Assembly (NCBI GenBank): GCA_016342595.1
Contig: JAEINY010000009.1
Location: forward strand, 1 to 51,882
DNA: 51,882 bases
Origin: Marinilabiliaceae bacterium
GTDB taxonomy: Bacteria; Bacteroidota; Bacteroidia; Bacteroidales; Marinilabiliaceae
Direction: 5' to 3'
Shown here piece after piece: positions 15,159 through 24,156 of this stretch. The notes beneath the pieces were generated by a model. The model searched no databases and was not told the origin of the DNA. It saw nothing but the letters and a program-made list of their open reading frames with translations. A program made the position numbers and the translations under genes. Within the stretch, counting starts at the first letter, position 1; each line of letters opens with the position of its first letter.

Positions 15159-16229
15159 ATGAATATGACTCAAATAGATAAGACAAAACCCGTCATGATT
15201 ACCGGCGCTACAGGATATGTGGCCGGATGGATTGTGAAACGCTTGTTAGATGAAGGATTAACCATTCATGCACCGGTAAGAAACCCCAATAATAAAGAAA
15301 GGCTGAAGTACCTGAACGCTCTGGCTGACCAAACGAAAGGATCTATTAAATATTTCAAAGCAAACTTATTGGAAGAAGGATCCTACGATGAAGCGATGAA
15401 AGGCTGCGAGCTGGTGTTTCATACCGCCTCACCATTTATTAATAAAGTACAGGATCCGCTACGTGATTTGGTCAATCCAGCTTTGTTGGGTACTCGAAAT
15501 GTACTGGAGGGTGTAAATCGAAGTGAATCTGTTAAACGTGTTGTACTGACCAGTAGTGTGGCGGCCATAGTGGGCGATGCGCGTGATTTTGCTGGTTATC
15601 CCAATGGGGAAGGAACAGAAGATCAGTGGAACACGACTTCAACCATCAATCATCAGGCCTATTCTTTTTCTAAAACCGTAGCTGAAAAAGAAGCCTGGAA
15701 AATAAATGAGCAACAAAACCGATGGGATCTGGTGGTGATCAATCCATCATTGGTGATTGGTCCGGGCATCAGTCCATTATCAACCTCAGAAAGCTTCAAT
15801 TTGGTAAAGCAGATTGGTGATGGCACTATGAAGATGGGAGCAGCTGATTTTTATATTGGTGTAGTAGATGTACGTGATCTGGCAGAGGCACATTTTACGG
15901 CAGGTTTCAAACCAGAAGTCAGGGGACGTCACATCATCTCAGCTGAGAATTCACATATACTCACTTTAGCTCAAGCATTGCAACGTGAATTTGGAACCGC
16001 TTTCCCATTCCCGCAAAAAACATTGCCCAAGTTCCTGGTGTGGCTCATGGCGCCGGCTAGTGGTTTCAAGCGGAAGATGATCAGTCGCAATGTTGGTTAC
16101 CCCTGGAATTTAAACCACAGCAAAGGTATAAATGAATTGGGCGTAAAATACCGGCCTGTCGAGGAGTCCATTGTGGATTTTTTCCAACAGATGATTGACC
16201 ATGGCGTGGTGACGGGCACTAATCAATGA
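15159..16229 (+). CDS. NAD(P)-dependent extended-SDR reductase (dihydroflavonol/cinnamoyl-CoA reductase-like)
   Basis: A 356-residue Rossmann enzyme. The cofactor loop is GATGYVAGW (16-24), and the catalytic residues are the serine in TSSVAAI (about 132), Y168 and K172 in the YSFSK motif. ANLLEEGSYDEAMKGCELVF HTASP-type spacing (residues 69-91) is that of the dihydroflavonol 4-reductase group. These enzymes reduce aldehydes, ketones or CoA-esters with NADPH; the substrate here is unknown. It lies downstream of a TetR gene and a dead MBL-fold gene and is probably part of that regulated set. The ATG at 15159 or the one two codons later could be used. Confidence 0.85.
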   Translation: MNMTQIDKTKPVMITGATGYVAGWIVKRLLDEGLTIHAPVRNPNNKERLKYLNALADQTKGSIKYFKANLLEEGSYDEAMKGCELVFHTASPFINKVQDPLRDLVNPALLGTRNVLEGVNRSESVKRVVLTSSVAAIVGDARDFAGYPNGEGTEDQWNTTSTINHQAYSFSKTVAEKEAWKINEQQNRWDLVVINPSLVIGPGISPLSTSESFNLVKQIGDGTMKMGAADFYIGVVDVRDLAEAHFTAGFKPEVRGRHIISAENSHILTLAQALQREFGTAFPFPQKTLPKFLVWLMAPASGFKRKMISRNVGYPWNLNHSKGINELGVKYRPVEESIVDFFQQMIDHGVVTGTNQ

Positions 16230-16777
16230 TTGTTGAAATCTGTAATTTTGTAGAATGTTATTTGATTCCTCCAAGATCATTTGTAAAGAGATCGTTATTT
16301 TGCTAAAATAAGTAACCTGGTATAACCCGGAATGGGTTGAATTTTAATAGAGTTGGTTCTTTACTGATAATTATGTGAGGAAACCCACACATTTTCCGGA
16401 CGAATTTGAGTAAATCCAAGCTTTTAAATTAATTGAATATTGCGTGCAAATGTGATGATTTAAAAGTGTAGAGACGGAAAAATTATGATATTTATTGAGA
16501 AGAGTTCTTGGCTGACAACAGGTGGAGTCGTCGAAATCTAATATTTTAAATATTAGAAACTATCTGCAGTATTGAGGTTTGTGGTAGTAGATTCCTATAA
16601 AAAAATGAGATATTTCTGTTCTATTTCAATTTATCATTTATATTTGCTGGTGTGATAATTCATCACAATACTTTTCAATTAAGTTTTGAATCACTAAAGA
16701 AATGCATGTAATAGTGATGAAATAACAATTTGGAATGTGGAGTGATACAAGTGAAATAGAAACCCAAACGAATTGAT
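16230..16777. other. Non-coding gap with a possible promoter box for the acyl-CoA synthetase
   Basis: No coding pattern is visible in this AT-rich stretch. AACCC/GGGTT (16326-16340) is a small hairpin after the reductase. TATATTTG at 16639-16646 fits the Bacteroidota -7 box and would give a leader of about 125 bases to the synthetase, but I see no matching -33 TTTG. Confidence 0.3.
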
Positions 16778-18403
16778 ATGATAAAACTATCATATGATAA
16801 TGGAGTGTCAGAATGCCCTTTATTGGGTGTAACCATCTCTGAAAAATTAAAAGAAACAGTTGCAAAATATCCGGACAATGAGGCTTTAGTAGTGCCTTAT
16901 CAAAATTACAGGGCTACCTACCAGGAGTTTTGGAATGAAGTAGAGCAAGTGGCTAAAGGGATCTTGTCCTATGGGATAAAAAAAGGGGATCGGGTTGGTA
17001 TTTGGTCAGCTAACAGGTATGAATGGGTTATTGTGCAATTTGCGACTGCTCGCCTGGGAGTTGTTTTAGTAAATGTGAATCCTGCCTATAAGGCATCTGA
17101 ACTTAAATATGCGTTGAAGCAGTCGGAGATAAGTCTGCTAATAATGTCCAAAGGATTCCGTAAAACCAACTACATTGAGATATTGGGTGAAGTAAGAGCT
17201 GCGTGTATTCATCTGAAGCAAATTATTGTAATTGATCATGACTGGCAAAGTTTGATTGAAGCCGGGTATAGCGTGGACAATGAAAAGCTGACTGAAATTG
17301 AGAATAGCCTCCAGTTTGATGAGCCGATTAATATTCAGTATACATCTGGGACAACAGGTTTTCCTAAAGGGGCGACCTTATCTCATCACAATATTTTAAA
17401 TAATGGTTATTTTATTGGAGAACGTTTAAAATACACTGAAAAGGATAAGGTGTGCATTCCAGTGCCGCTTTACCACTGTTTTGGAATGGTGTTAGCCAAC
17501 CTGGCATGTATTACCCATGGGGCTTGTATGGTTTTAACCGGTGAGGCTTTTGATCCGGAAACAGTGATGCAAACGGTGCAGGATGAGAAATGTACCTCGT
17601 TATATGGAGTTCCACTGATGTTTATAGCAGAGTTAAACCATCCCAGTTTTAATGAATTTGATTTTTCAAGTTTAAGGACCGGTATTATGGCCGGAGCTTC
17701 TTGTCCTGAATCGACCATGAGGGCAGTGCGGGAAAAAATGAACATGCAGGAAGTGGGTATTTGCTATGGGATGACAGAAACCTCTCCTGTGAGTACGCAA
17801 ACATTTGTGGATGATAATGATTACCGGCGATGTGCAACGGTAGGAAAAGTGCATCCTCATCTTGAAATAAAAATCATTAATCCTGAAACGGGCAAGATTG
17901 TGCCACGTGGTATAGGAGGGGAGTTTTGTACACGTGGTTATTCGGTGATGCTTAAATATTGGAATAATCCCGAAGCTACTGCTTCAGTCATTGATGAAGG
18001 GAGATGGATGCACACGGGTGACCTGGCCGAGATGGATGATGACGGCTATGTAAAGATAGTGGGGCGCATTAAAGATTTGATCATAAGAGGCGGTGAAAAT
18101 ATTTCGCCATTTGAGATTGAAGAGTTTTTGCATAACCATGATGCTATAAAAGATATTCAAATTATTGGCGTGCCCGACTCCAAATATGGAGAGGTAGTAA
18201 TGGCATGGGTAATTCTCAAGGATCACAACCATATAACAGAAGAAGAATTAAAAGCCTATTGTAAGGGACAGATTGCAACTTATAAAATACCAAAGTATTG
18301 GAAGTTTGTGAATGAATTTCCGACCACAGTGACAGGAAAAGTCCGTAAAGTGGAAATGCGTGAAATTTCAGCTCTAGAACTCAATCTGGTTGAGCGACAA
18401 TAG
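16778..18403 (+). CDS. Medium/long-chain acyl-CoA synthetase (AMP-forming)
   Basis: A 541-residue ANL-superfamily enzyme that activates a fatty acid with ATP and CoA. Visible motifs are the phosphate loop YTSGTTGFPKGA (188-199), VPLYHCFGMV, CYGMTETSPVSTQT (adenine and acyl pocket), HTGDLAEMDDDGYVKIVGR with the ribose-binding aspartate and hinge, IIRGGENISPFEIEEFL, and the C-terminal catalytic lysine in TVTGKVRKVEMRE. Length is normal for FadK/AcsM-like members. The N-terminus is short, without a signal or membrane anchor, so it is cytoplasmic or peripheral. No beta-oxidation gene is adjacent. A GC-rich hairpin at 18443 closes the unit. Confidence 0.9.
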   Translation: MIKLSYDNGVSECPLLGVTISEKLKETVAKYPDNEALVVPYQNYRATYQEFWNEVEQVAKGILSYGIKKGDRVGIWSANRYEWVIVQFATARLGVVLVNVNPAYKASELKYALKQSEISLLIMSKGFRKTNYIEILGEVRAACIHLKQIIVIDHDWQSLIEAGYSVDNEKLTEIENSLQFDEPINIQYTSGTTGFPKGATLSHHNILNNGYFIGERLKYTEKDKVCIPVPLYHCFGMVLANLACITHGACMVLTGEAFDPETVMQTVQDEKCTSLYGVPLMFIAELNHPSFNEFDFSSLRTGIMAGASCPESTMRAVREKMNMQEVGICYGMTETSPVSTQTFVDDNDYRRCATVGKVHPHLEIKIINPETGKIVPRGIGGEFCTRGYSVMLKYWNNPEATASVIDEGRWMHTGDLAEMDDDGYVKIVGRIKDLIIRGGENISPFEIEEFLHNHDAIKDIQIIGVPDSKYGEVVMAWVILKDHNHITEEELKAYCKGQIATYKIPKYWKFVNEFPTTVTGKVRKVEMREISALELNLVERQ

Positions 18404-18442
18404 GGGGATTGTTAAGGGTGATTTATCCTCATGATGAATGAT

Positions 18443-18484
18443 ATAAATGCCCGGGGTGTGCCGAAAATGCCCCGGTGTATTTAT
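18443..18484. terminator. Bidirectional hairpin between the acyl-CoA synthetase and the LytR-like gene
   Basis: ATAAATGCCCGGGG (18443-18456) pairs with CCCCGGTGTATTTAT (18470-18484) with one bulge and a 13-base loop. It lies between convergent genes. The T-run is modest on both strands. Confidence 0.55.
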
Positions 18485-18629
18485 TAAATCCATGGTATTA
18501 GTACAGGGATGTTATTTGTAGATGTTGTTTTTCTGGAAGTTTTAGTTTGGTGCAAACCGAATTGATGAAACAGAGTGTGAAAATTCTGTTTTTGTTTTAA
18601 AGCCGAATGTGTGGATTGGATAGGTTGAT

Positions 18630-19322
18630 TCAGGCTTTTATGGCTTTGTAGAATGCCTCTCGATAGGTATGACTGATTGGAATAATAGCATTTTGTATAT
18701 ATATACGGTGCTTTTCAATGGTTTCAATAAATGCCAAATGTACCATATAGGACTTGTGGACCCGGATAAATTGATCAGCTGGCAACATTTCATGGAGTTC
18801 CCTAAACGTGATGTGCGTGAGTATTTTTTCACTTTTAGTATGAAGACACAAGTAGTCACGCATTCCTTCGATATACAAGATGTCCTGCAGGTTCATCTTT
18901 AAGATGCGATAATCGGTTTTGATAAAGATATAATCTTTAACAGCCTTACTTTCTAGATCTGTAGCCTCTTTGATCTGTTTTATTTTTTCTATCGCTTGAA
19001 TTAAGCGATGGATTCCGTATGGTTTTAGAATGTAATCAGTCAAATTTAATTCATATCCTTTTAAGGCATATTGTTCAAAGGCTGAAATAATGATGACATG
19101 CGGCTTCACTTTTACTTTTTCCAGTAATTGAATACCTGTCATGTGATCCATCTGAATATCCAGAAACAGAATGTCAGGAGATTGAGCTGTTAAATAGGGG
19201 ATGGCATCGATGCAATTGGAGAAGGTCTCTTTGAGCTCGACGTAAGGAATTTGGGCAATTATTGCTTTCAGTTTAGCCAGGGCCAGGGGTTCATCATCGA
19301 TGGCGATGCAAGTCAGTGTCAT
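18630..19322 (-). CDS. LytTR-family response regulator
   Basis: A 230-residue regulator with an N-terminal receiver domain (MTLTCIAIDDEP with acidic D9/D10, phospho-acceptor D55 in DILFLDIQM, and the KP dyad in LKPYG) and a C-terminal LytTR DNA-binding domain (about 130-230, IFIKTDYRILKMNLQDILYI, IRVHKSYMVHL). The frame is open upstream to 19490, inside the histidine kinase gene, but ATG 19322 overlaps the kinase stop by 4 bases (ATGA), which is the normal translational coupling for such pairs. It is co-transcribed with the kinase. Target genes are unknown; such systems often control neighbouring membrane or surface genes. Confidence 0.92.
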   Translation of the reverse strand: MTLTCIAIDDEPLALAKLKAIIAQIPYVELKETFSNCIDAIPYLTAQSPDILFLDIQMDHMTGIQLLEKVKVKPHVIIISAFEQYALKGYELNLTDYILKPYGIHRLIQAIEKIKQIKEATDLESKAVKDYIFIKTDYRILKMNLQDILYIEGMRDYLCLHTKSEKILTHITFRELHEMLPADQFIRVHKSYMVHLAFIETIEKHRIYIQNAIIPISHTYREAFYKAIKA

Positions 19323-20326
19323 GGGGTCGTCAGTGTCAATTTGATTTCGAAAGTATTGTTTTCTTTGGTGATCTGCAATGCATGTTTTTCCGGATAGAGC
19401 AAATTCAACCGGCGCTGTACATTGGTTAATCCTATTCCACCGGTACCGCTTGTATTGTTTTGTTTTTGCGGATCGTAATAATTCCGGCATCTAAAAGACA
19501 GTTCTGAATTAGAATTGGTTAGTGCAATTTCAATGGCTGGCAGAGCTCCTTGGTTGACAACATATTTAAACGCATTTTCGATAAAGGGCGTAAAAATCAA
19601 AGGGGCTATTTGTATTCCCGGATGCGTGATTTCATTACTAAAGTGTACAAAATCGACATTCGCCAGTCTCAGGTTTTGCAGTTCAATGATATTTTCAATG
19701 TGTTTGATTTCCTGCGACAGATTAATGGTTGGCTTCTCAGTACTATACAGCATGTATCTCAGAATGTCTGATAATTTGAGCAGAGATGCCGATGCCTGTT
19801 GGGGCTCGATGAGTATCAATGAATCAATATTATTAAGCGTATTGAATAAGAAGTGGGGGTTAATCTGTGATTTTAAACTCTCTAACTCGTGCTGAAGTGA
19901 GCGTTTTTCCAACTCGGTTTGGATGCGACCGGCATCAAACCAGGCAATAAATCCTTTGAGCAGACTACCGCAATTGGCAATGATAAAGGTCCCGGGAAGA
20001 GAGGTGTAATATAGATTGGGTGTAATGGTATAAAAATCATCTAAAGCATAGGCATAGAGAGAATAAAAAAGTGAAGTAAGCAAAATCGACACAAGACTGA
20101 CAATACCAAAATAAGCTACATATTTTCGCTGTTCGAAAAACCTATATCCAAAAAGATAAACGAAATAAAAAGCCAGAATGGCCCAGATGAGATTAATGAC
20201 GAATACTTCCCGGTGACGCAAAACATACTCGGTTCCTTCTTCCAGTTCAAAACTGATGGCGGCAGCTAGCAAACAGTATATAATCCAGAAGAAGAGATGA
20301 AGTATGATTTTTATTAATTTGTGCAT
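19319..20326 (-). CDS. LytS-like membrane sensor histidine kinase
   Basis: A 335-residue kinase with four hydrophobic segments in its first 130 residues (for example IILHLFFWIIYCLLAAAI and VINLIWAILAFYFVYLFG) and no large external domain. A short coiled linker (RIQTELEKRSLQHELESLK) leads to the His_kinase box QINPHFLFNTLNNI with the phosphorylated histidine at about 158, and a compact ATPase part with PFIENAFKYV (N box) and GTGGIGLTNVQRRL (G box). ATG 20326 (MHKLIKIILHLFFW) is preferred to the open frame at 20362 because a TACATTTG -7 box lies at 20359-20352. It pairs with the LytTR regulator, overlapping it by 4 bases. The signal is unknown. Confidence 0.92.
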   Translation of the reverse strand: MHKLIKIILHLFFWIIYCLLAAAISFELEEGTEYVLRHREVFVINLIWAILAFYFVYLFGYRFFEQRKYVAYFGIVSLVSILLTSLFYSLYAYALDDFYTITPNLYYTSLPGTFIIANCGSLLKGFIAWFDAGRIQTELEKRSLQHELESLKSQINPHFLFNTLNNIDSLILIEPQQASASLLKLSDILRYMLYSTEKPTINLSQEIKHIENIIELQNLRLANVDFVHFSNEITHPGIQIAPLIFTPFIENAFKYVVNQGALPAIEIALTNSNSELSFRCRNYYDPQKQNNTSGTGGIGLTNVQRRLNLLYPEKHALQITKENNTFEIKLTLTTP

Positions 20327-20351
20327 AGTTGATTTGACTTTACCGGGGACA

Positions 20352-20359
20352 CAAATGTA
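20352..20359 (-). promoter_or_regulatory. -7 promoter box for the LytS/LytR-like operon
   Basis: TACATTTG on the minus strand (20359-20352) fits the Bacteroidota TAnnTTTG box and lies 26 bases before ATG 20326. No TTTG is seen 19 bases upstream. Confidence 0.4.
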
Positions 20360-20366
20360 CATATTT

Positions 20367-20780
20367 CTACAAGGAACTCAGATCTTTATCTTTCGGTGAT
20401 CTCTGAAATAGAGGGATGCTGTACCCAAGTGCAGGAATCAGGCAAAGCGTAATGATGCTGGTTGAAACTATGGGATCTGGCGCATCAAAGAAGAGAAATT
20501 CAGCAGTAATACGAAAGAAATAAAACCAGGCTGAGAATAGCAGGAATGTTTTCCCAAGCCGGGTATGGACCATCTCTGCCGTTTGAAGCAAACTGGCATA
20601 ACTCATAAACAGGAGTAAAACGATGGTAATGATGTTAAAACACATCATAATCGCCCAGTTCTCAGGGCTCAGACAGGACAGATTATGCTTCCAATCGAAC
20701 ATCCAATAAAAAGGAATGTGGAAGAGGAAAAAGAAGAAGGAAAAGCCGCCTGCTATTTTTACTGAAGTGGTTGATTTCAT
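20367..20780 (-). CDS. Small four-helix membrane protein, function unknown
   Basis: A 137-residue integral membrane protein with four predicted transmembrane helices: GGFSFFFFLFHIPFYWMF, MMCFNIITIVLLLFMSYASL, FLLFSAWFYFFRITAEFLFF and IITLCLIPALGYSIPLF, and a charged C-terminus QRSPKDKDLSSL. I do not recognise the family, though such proteins are common near LytTR systems in this phylum. The frame is open upstream to 20894; ATG 20780 (MKSTTSVKIAGGF) gives a sensible N-terminus. It lies 40 bases upstream of the histidine kinase on the same strand. A role in the same signalling unit is inferred from position only. The divergent gap 20781-21179 shows nothing distinct. Confidence 0.65.
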   Translation of the reverse strand: MKSTTSVKIAGGFSFFFFLFHIPFYWMFDWKHNLSCLSPENWAIMMCFNIITIVLLLFMSYASLLQTAEMVHTRLGKTFLLFSAWFYFFRITAEFLFFDAPDPIVSTSIITLCLIPALGYSIPLFQRSPKDKDLSSL

Positions 20781-21179
20781 AATTTTTAGTTTAAATTTCA
20801 CAACAAAGATGGGCTTCATGATAACTGAACGGAAATAAAATCTGCAACTGGCCAATATTAGGCGGCAACTGGTGTAAAAAAAAGGGACGATCATTCATTT
20901 TCCTGTTCAATTTGCCCTGGGATCGGTTTGGGAATAATACTAAAGGAATCAGTATTATATGCCTAATATGTTCATTTGTTTCCCTTTTTATATTTATTGT
21001 CAATTGGTGTAATGCCTTCTAGATGTCATGTTTATTAGATCTTGTAGGTTGATTGAAGGCAGATAGCCTTACCTTATTAACTATCGATAAGCAGTGATTG
21101 AATTGATATTATGATTGGATTGACTATTTTTAGATGTTCATTCCATCAGGGATGTTTTATAAAAATTCACTTATAAGAG

Positions 21180-23549
21180 ATGAGATATCTATTCAATCAA
21201 TCGGGGTACGTATTTTTAGTGATAGCTTTGTTACTATCAGGATGCACTCAGAACAATTTAAAGGACAAAAAGCAAGATTCGTTATTATGGTATACCCAGC
21301 CTGCTGAGAAATGGGAGGAAGCATTACCCATGGGTAACGGTCGCTTAGGTGTGATGGTTTATGGAAAGCCTTCCCATGAACATATTCAGCTAAATGATGA
21401 TTCCATGTGGCCGGCTGATTTGGGATGGGATGAACCGCAGGGAGATGAAAAAGATCTGGAAAAGATACGGGAACTCCTGTTCAAAGGGAAGAATGGGAAG
21501 GCAGACGACTTATTCGTAGAGAAATTTTCACGAAAAAAAGTAGTGCGCTCCCATCAAACACTGGGGGATTTATTCCTGGACTTTGAGCACCAGAATATAA
21601 GCGATTATCGGCGGGAGCTCAACATCAGTGATGCTACAACATCAGTGTCCTACAAGTCAAATGGTAATCGGATTACCCAAAAAGTATTTGTTTCCCATCC
21701 ACATCGGGCCATTATCATCGAAATGACTTCGGAAGCAGAGGATGGATTGAATGGTAAGGTGCGATTAACCAGACCCGATGATAACGGCTATCCAACAGTC
21801 AAGACATCTACCAATGCAAAAAACTGGCTGATCATGCAAGGCGAAGTGACGCAGCGAGGTGGGGTGTTTGATAATCAACCGGCTCCCATCTTAGAGGGCG
21901 TCAAGTTTGAGACTTGCTTGAAAATAAACAACAATGGAGGTGAAGTTCAAAGAGGTGATGATTTTCTGGAACTAAAGAATGTGAAGAAAGCGACCTTTTA
22001 CCTGGTTTCCAATTCATCTTACTATTTCGATGATTACAGTCAACAAAACAGGGTGGATTTAGCAGCCATCGGAGAACGGGAGTATGAAACCTTGCAAAAA
22101 GAGCACATTCGTGACTACCGAAATTTCTATTCAAGAGTCGATATTAAGCTGAATGATAACAACCGTGATACCATTCCTACTGATGAAAGGATTGCCCGGA
22201 TAAAAGCAGGGGAAACAGATACCGGTTTGGAAGCCTTATTGTTTCAATATGGGCGTTACCTGTTGATCAGCTCCTCGCGGGAAGGTACCAATCCTGCTAA
22301 TTTACAAGGGTTATGGAACCAGCACATTAATGCCCCATGGAATGCGGATTATCATTTAAATATCAACTTGCAAATGAATTACTGGTTGGCCAATGTGACC
22401 AATTTAAGTGAGTTGAACACGCCTCTGTTTGATTATATCGACCGATTGGTTGAAAATGGGAAAGAGACTGCGTCCAAAAATTTTGGTTGTCGTGGTGCTT
22501 TCATCCCTCATGCCACGGATTTATGGGCACCTACCTGGTTAAGAGCTCCAACAGCATATTGGGGCTGTTCAGTAGGTGGCGGAGGCTGGTTGATGCAGCA
22601 CTATTGGCAACATTACGCCTTCACCAAAGACACTACCTTTTTAGGAGAACGCGCATTTCCGGCCATTGAAGCGGTGGCGCAGTTTTACAGTGACTGGCTC
22701 ATTGAAGATCCGCGTGATGGGTTACTCATCTCAGCACCATCAACCTCTCCTGAAAATCGATTTTTCAATACTAAGGGACAGCCGGTGGCTACTTGTCTGG
22801 GAAGTGCCATGGATCAACAAATTATTGCTGAAGTATTTGATAATTACAGAGCCGCGTGTGAAGTGATGCAGGTGAAATCAGCTTTGTTAGACACTATTAT
22901 GCTACAACGACAACAATTACGCCCCGGGTTTGTCATCGGAAGTGAGGGACGCATCCTGGAATGGGACCGTGAATATCCGGAAACAGAGCCTGGTCACCGA
23001 CACATGTCGCATCTGTATGGCTTTCATCCGGGAATCAGTATCACTAAAGACAAAACGCCAGAGCTGTTCAAGGCAGTTAGAAAGACCTTGGATTATCGCT
23101 TGAAGAACGGCGGTGCCGGTACGGGCTGGAGCCGGGCCTGGTTAATCAATTGCAGCGCCAGACTGTTGGATGGAGATATGGCTCATGAACATATTCAATT
23201 GCTGTTTAAAAAATCAATGTATAAAAATCTCTTCGATGCCCATCCGCCCTTTCAGATTGATGGTAATTTTGGGTATACAGCTGGTGTGGCGGAAATGCTT
23301 TTGCAATCCCACGAAGAAAATACCTTACGCCTGTTACCGGCCTTACCTTCGGCATGGCAGCACGGTCATGTGACCGGGTTAAAGGCCAGGAATGGATTAA
23401 CGGTGGATATCTACTGGAAGGCGAATCGCTTACAAAAGGCCATTATCTATTGTGAGTCTGATAATCACTTCAACCTGGTGTATGAGGATACAACGGTTTC
23501 TGTTGAGGTGAAAAGCGGTGAAGGGTATGAATACAAACCTTCAAGATAA
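21180..23549 (+). CDS. Glycoside hydrolase family 95 alpha-L-fucosidase, lipoprotein
   Basis: A 789-residue protein with a lipoprotein signal (LLSGC, lipidated C22). It starts with the N-terminal beta domain typical of GH95 (WYTQPAEKWEEALPMGNGRL), then an (alpha/alpha)6 barrel. The catalytic set matches the GH95 fucosidase AfcA: N394 and N396 in HLNINLQMNYW, the acid E525 in STSPENR, and D694 in FQIDGNFG. GH95 enzymes invert and mostly release alpha-1,2-linked L-fucose; some act on galactose. It is probably surface or periplasmic. No SusCD pair or sulfatase is nearby, so it is not in a visible polysaccharide locus. A perfect hairpin terminator follows at 23631. Confidence 0.93.
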   Translation: MRYLFNQSGYVFLVIALLLSGCTQNNLKDKKQDSLLWYTQPAEKWEEALPMGNGRLGVMVYGKPSHEHIQLNDDSMWPADLGWDEPQGDEKDLEKIRELLFKGKNGKADDLFVEKFSRKKVVRSHQTLGDLFLDFEHQNISDYRRELNISDATTSVSYKSNGNRITQKVFVSHPHRAIIIEMTSEAEDGLNGKVRLTRPDDNGYPTVKTSTNAKNWLIMQGEVTQRGGVFDNQPAPILEGVKFETCLKINNNGGEVQRGDDFLELKNVKKATFYLVSNSSYYFDDYSQQNRVDLAAIGEREYETLQKEHIRDYRNFYSRVDIKLNDNNRDTIPTDERIARIKAGETDTGLEALLFQYGRYLLISSSREGTNPANLQGLWNQHINAPWNADYHLNINLQMNYWLANVTNLSELNTPLFDYIDRLVENGKETASKNFGCRGAFIPHATDLWAPTWLRAPTAYWGCSVGGGGWLMQHYWQHYAFTKDTTFLGERAFPAIEAVAQFYSDWLIEDPRDGLLISAPSTSPENRFFNTKGQPVATCLGSAMDQQIIAEVFDNYRAACEVMQVKSALLDTIMLQRQQLRPGFVIGSEGRILEWDREYPETEPGHRHMSHLYGFHPGISITKDKTPELFKAVRKTLDYRLKNGGAGTGWSRAWLINCSARLLDGDMAHEHIQLLFKKSMYKNLFDAHPPFQIDGNFGYTAGVAEMLLQSHEENTLRLLPALPSAWQHGHVTGLKARNGLTVDIYWKANRLQKAIIYCESDNHFNLVYEDTTVSVEVKSGEGYEYKPSR

Positions 23550-23630
23550 CTATAAAACCAATAGAGTGTGAAGTATATTGGTGACTTGTGAGTGAGTAAC
23601 CTCTACAAAATAAAGGCTGGCAATGACATA

Positions 23631-23670
23631 AAAAAACCACTATGAACTTTAAGTTCATAGTGGTTTTTTT
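23631..23670. terminator. Strong bidirectional terminator
   Basis: A stem of about 18 bp with a small loop (centre near 23650) flanked by A-run on the left and T-run on the right. It serves the GH95 gene on the plus strand and the short hemerythrin-like frame on the minus strand. Confidence 0.88.
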
Positions 23671-23684
23671 GAATTGTTAATTTA

Positions 23685-23828
23685 CTAACTCATCAACAAT
23701 TTTATAAAGCTCATTGTTTTCTTTCCATTTGCATCTTTTGATATGGCTTCATGATTTAATTTATCAGAAATTGTTGCGGCAATAGCTAAAATATCTTCAT
23801 GTTGCTGTCTGTATCTTTGTGTTTTCAT
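23685..23828 (-). pseudogene. N-terminal stub of a hemerythrin-like (HHE) protein
   Basis: The 47 codons read MKTQRYRQQHEDILAIAATI then SDKLNHEAISKDANGKKTMS, ending FIKLLMS. R-QH-eiLaia--Is--L is the start of helix 1 of hemerythrin-type proteins, and the histidine in QQHED is the first iron ligand. Normal members continue with a helix ending in HLAMED and two further ligand helices. These are absent, since the stop lies 15 bases before the terminator. The protein cannot bind a di-iron centre. A perfect 18-bp palindrome lies upstream at 23890. A short functional protein is possible but less likely. Confidence 0.5.
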
Positions 23829-23889
23829 ATTTAATGGAGTTAAATTGCTATTTTTATTGAACAAAACTAAATGGAATTAGCTAGCTATT

Positions 23890-23907
23890 TTGTAACAATT
23901 GTTACAA
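23890..23907. promoter_or_regulatory. 18-bp perfect palindrome, Crp/Fnr-type operator
   Basis: TTGTAACAATTGTTACAA is a complete palindrome 61 bases upstream of the hemerythrin stub on the minus strand. Its TTGT/GTAAC half-site resembles sites for HcpR-like Crp/Fnr regulators of nitrosative stress, which would suit a hemerythrin. This is recalled family knowledge, not proof. Past it, up to 24156, only the AGGCCA/TGGCCT hairpin (24061-24076) stands out. Confidence 0.5.
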
Positions 23908-24156
23908 TGAGCTAAATGCTTTTGTTGAGGCCTCAGATGATGTACAGCTATTGCCTGAAATAGTCAGTTGCTGGTTTAGGTTTTCAAGGCTTGATGACTG
24001 CATGACGAAATATCTGCTTATTATTGGCATGTTAAATACCGGAGAATGCACACAGTCTGAAGGCCAATTGTGGCCTGGAGAATTGCCTTCTAATAATAAA
24101 ATTGATTAGTTTTGACATAGAATTTTTAGAGCCCCGTTTTTAATGATTAATCAACC

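Noticed and set aside
19323..19490. 56-residue N-terminal extension of the LytTR regulator
   Set aside because: It overlaps the kinase gene; the receiver domain starts at MTLTCIAIDDEP, and the 4-base overlap is the expected coupling.
20895..21179. Hidden gene between the small membrane protein and the GH95 gene
   Set aside because: Stops in all frames and no motif; it reads as a divergent promoter region.
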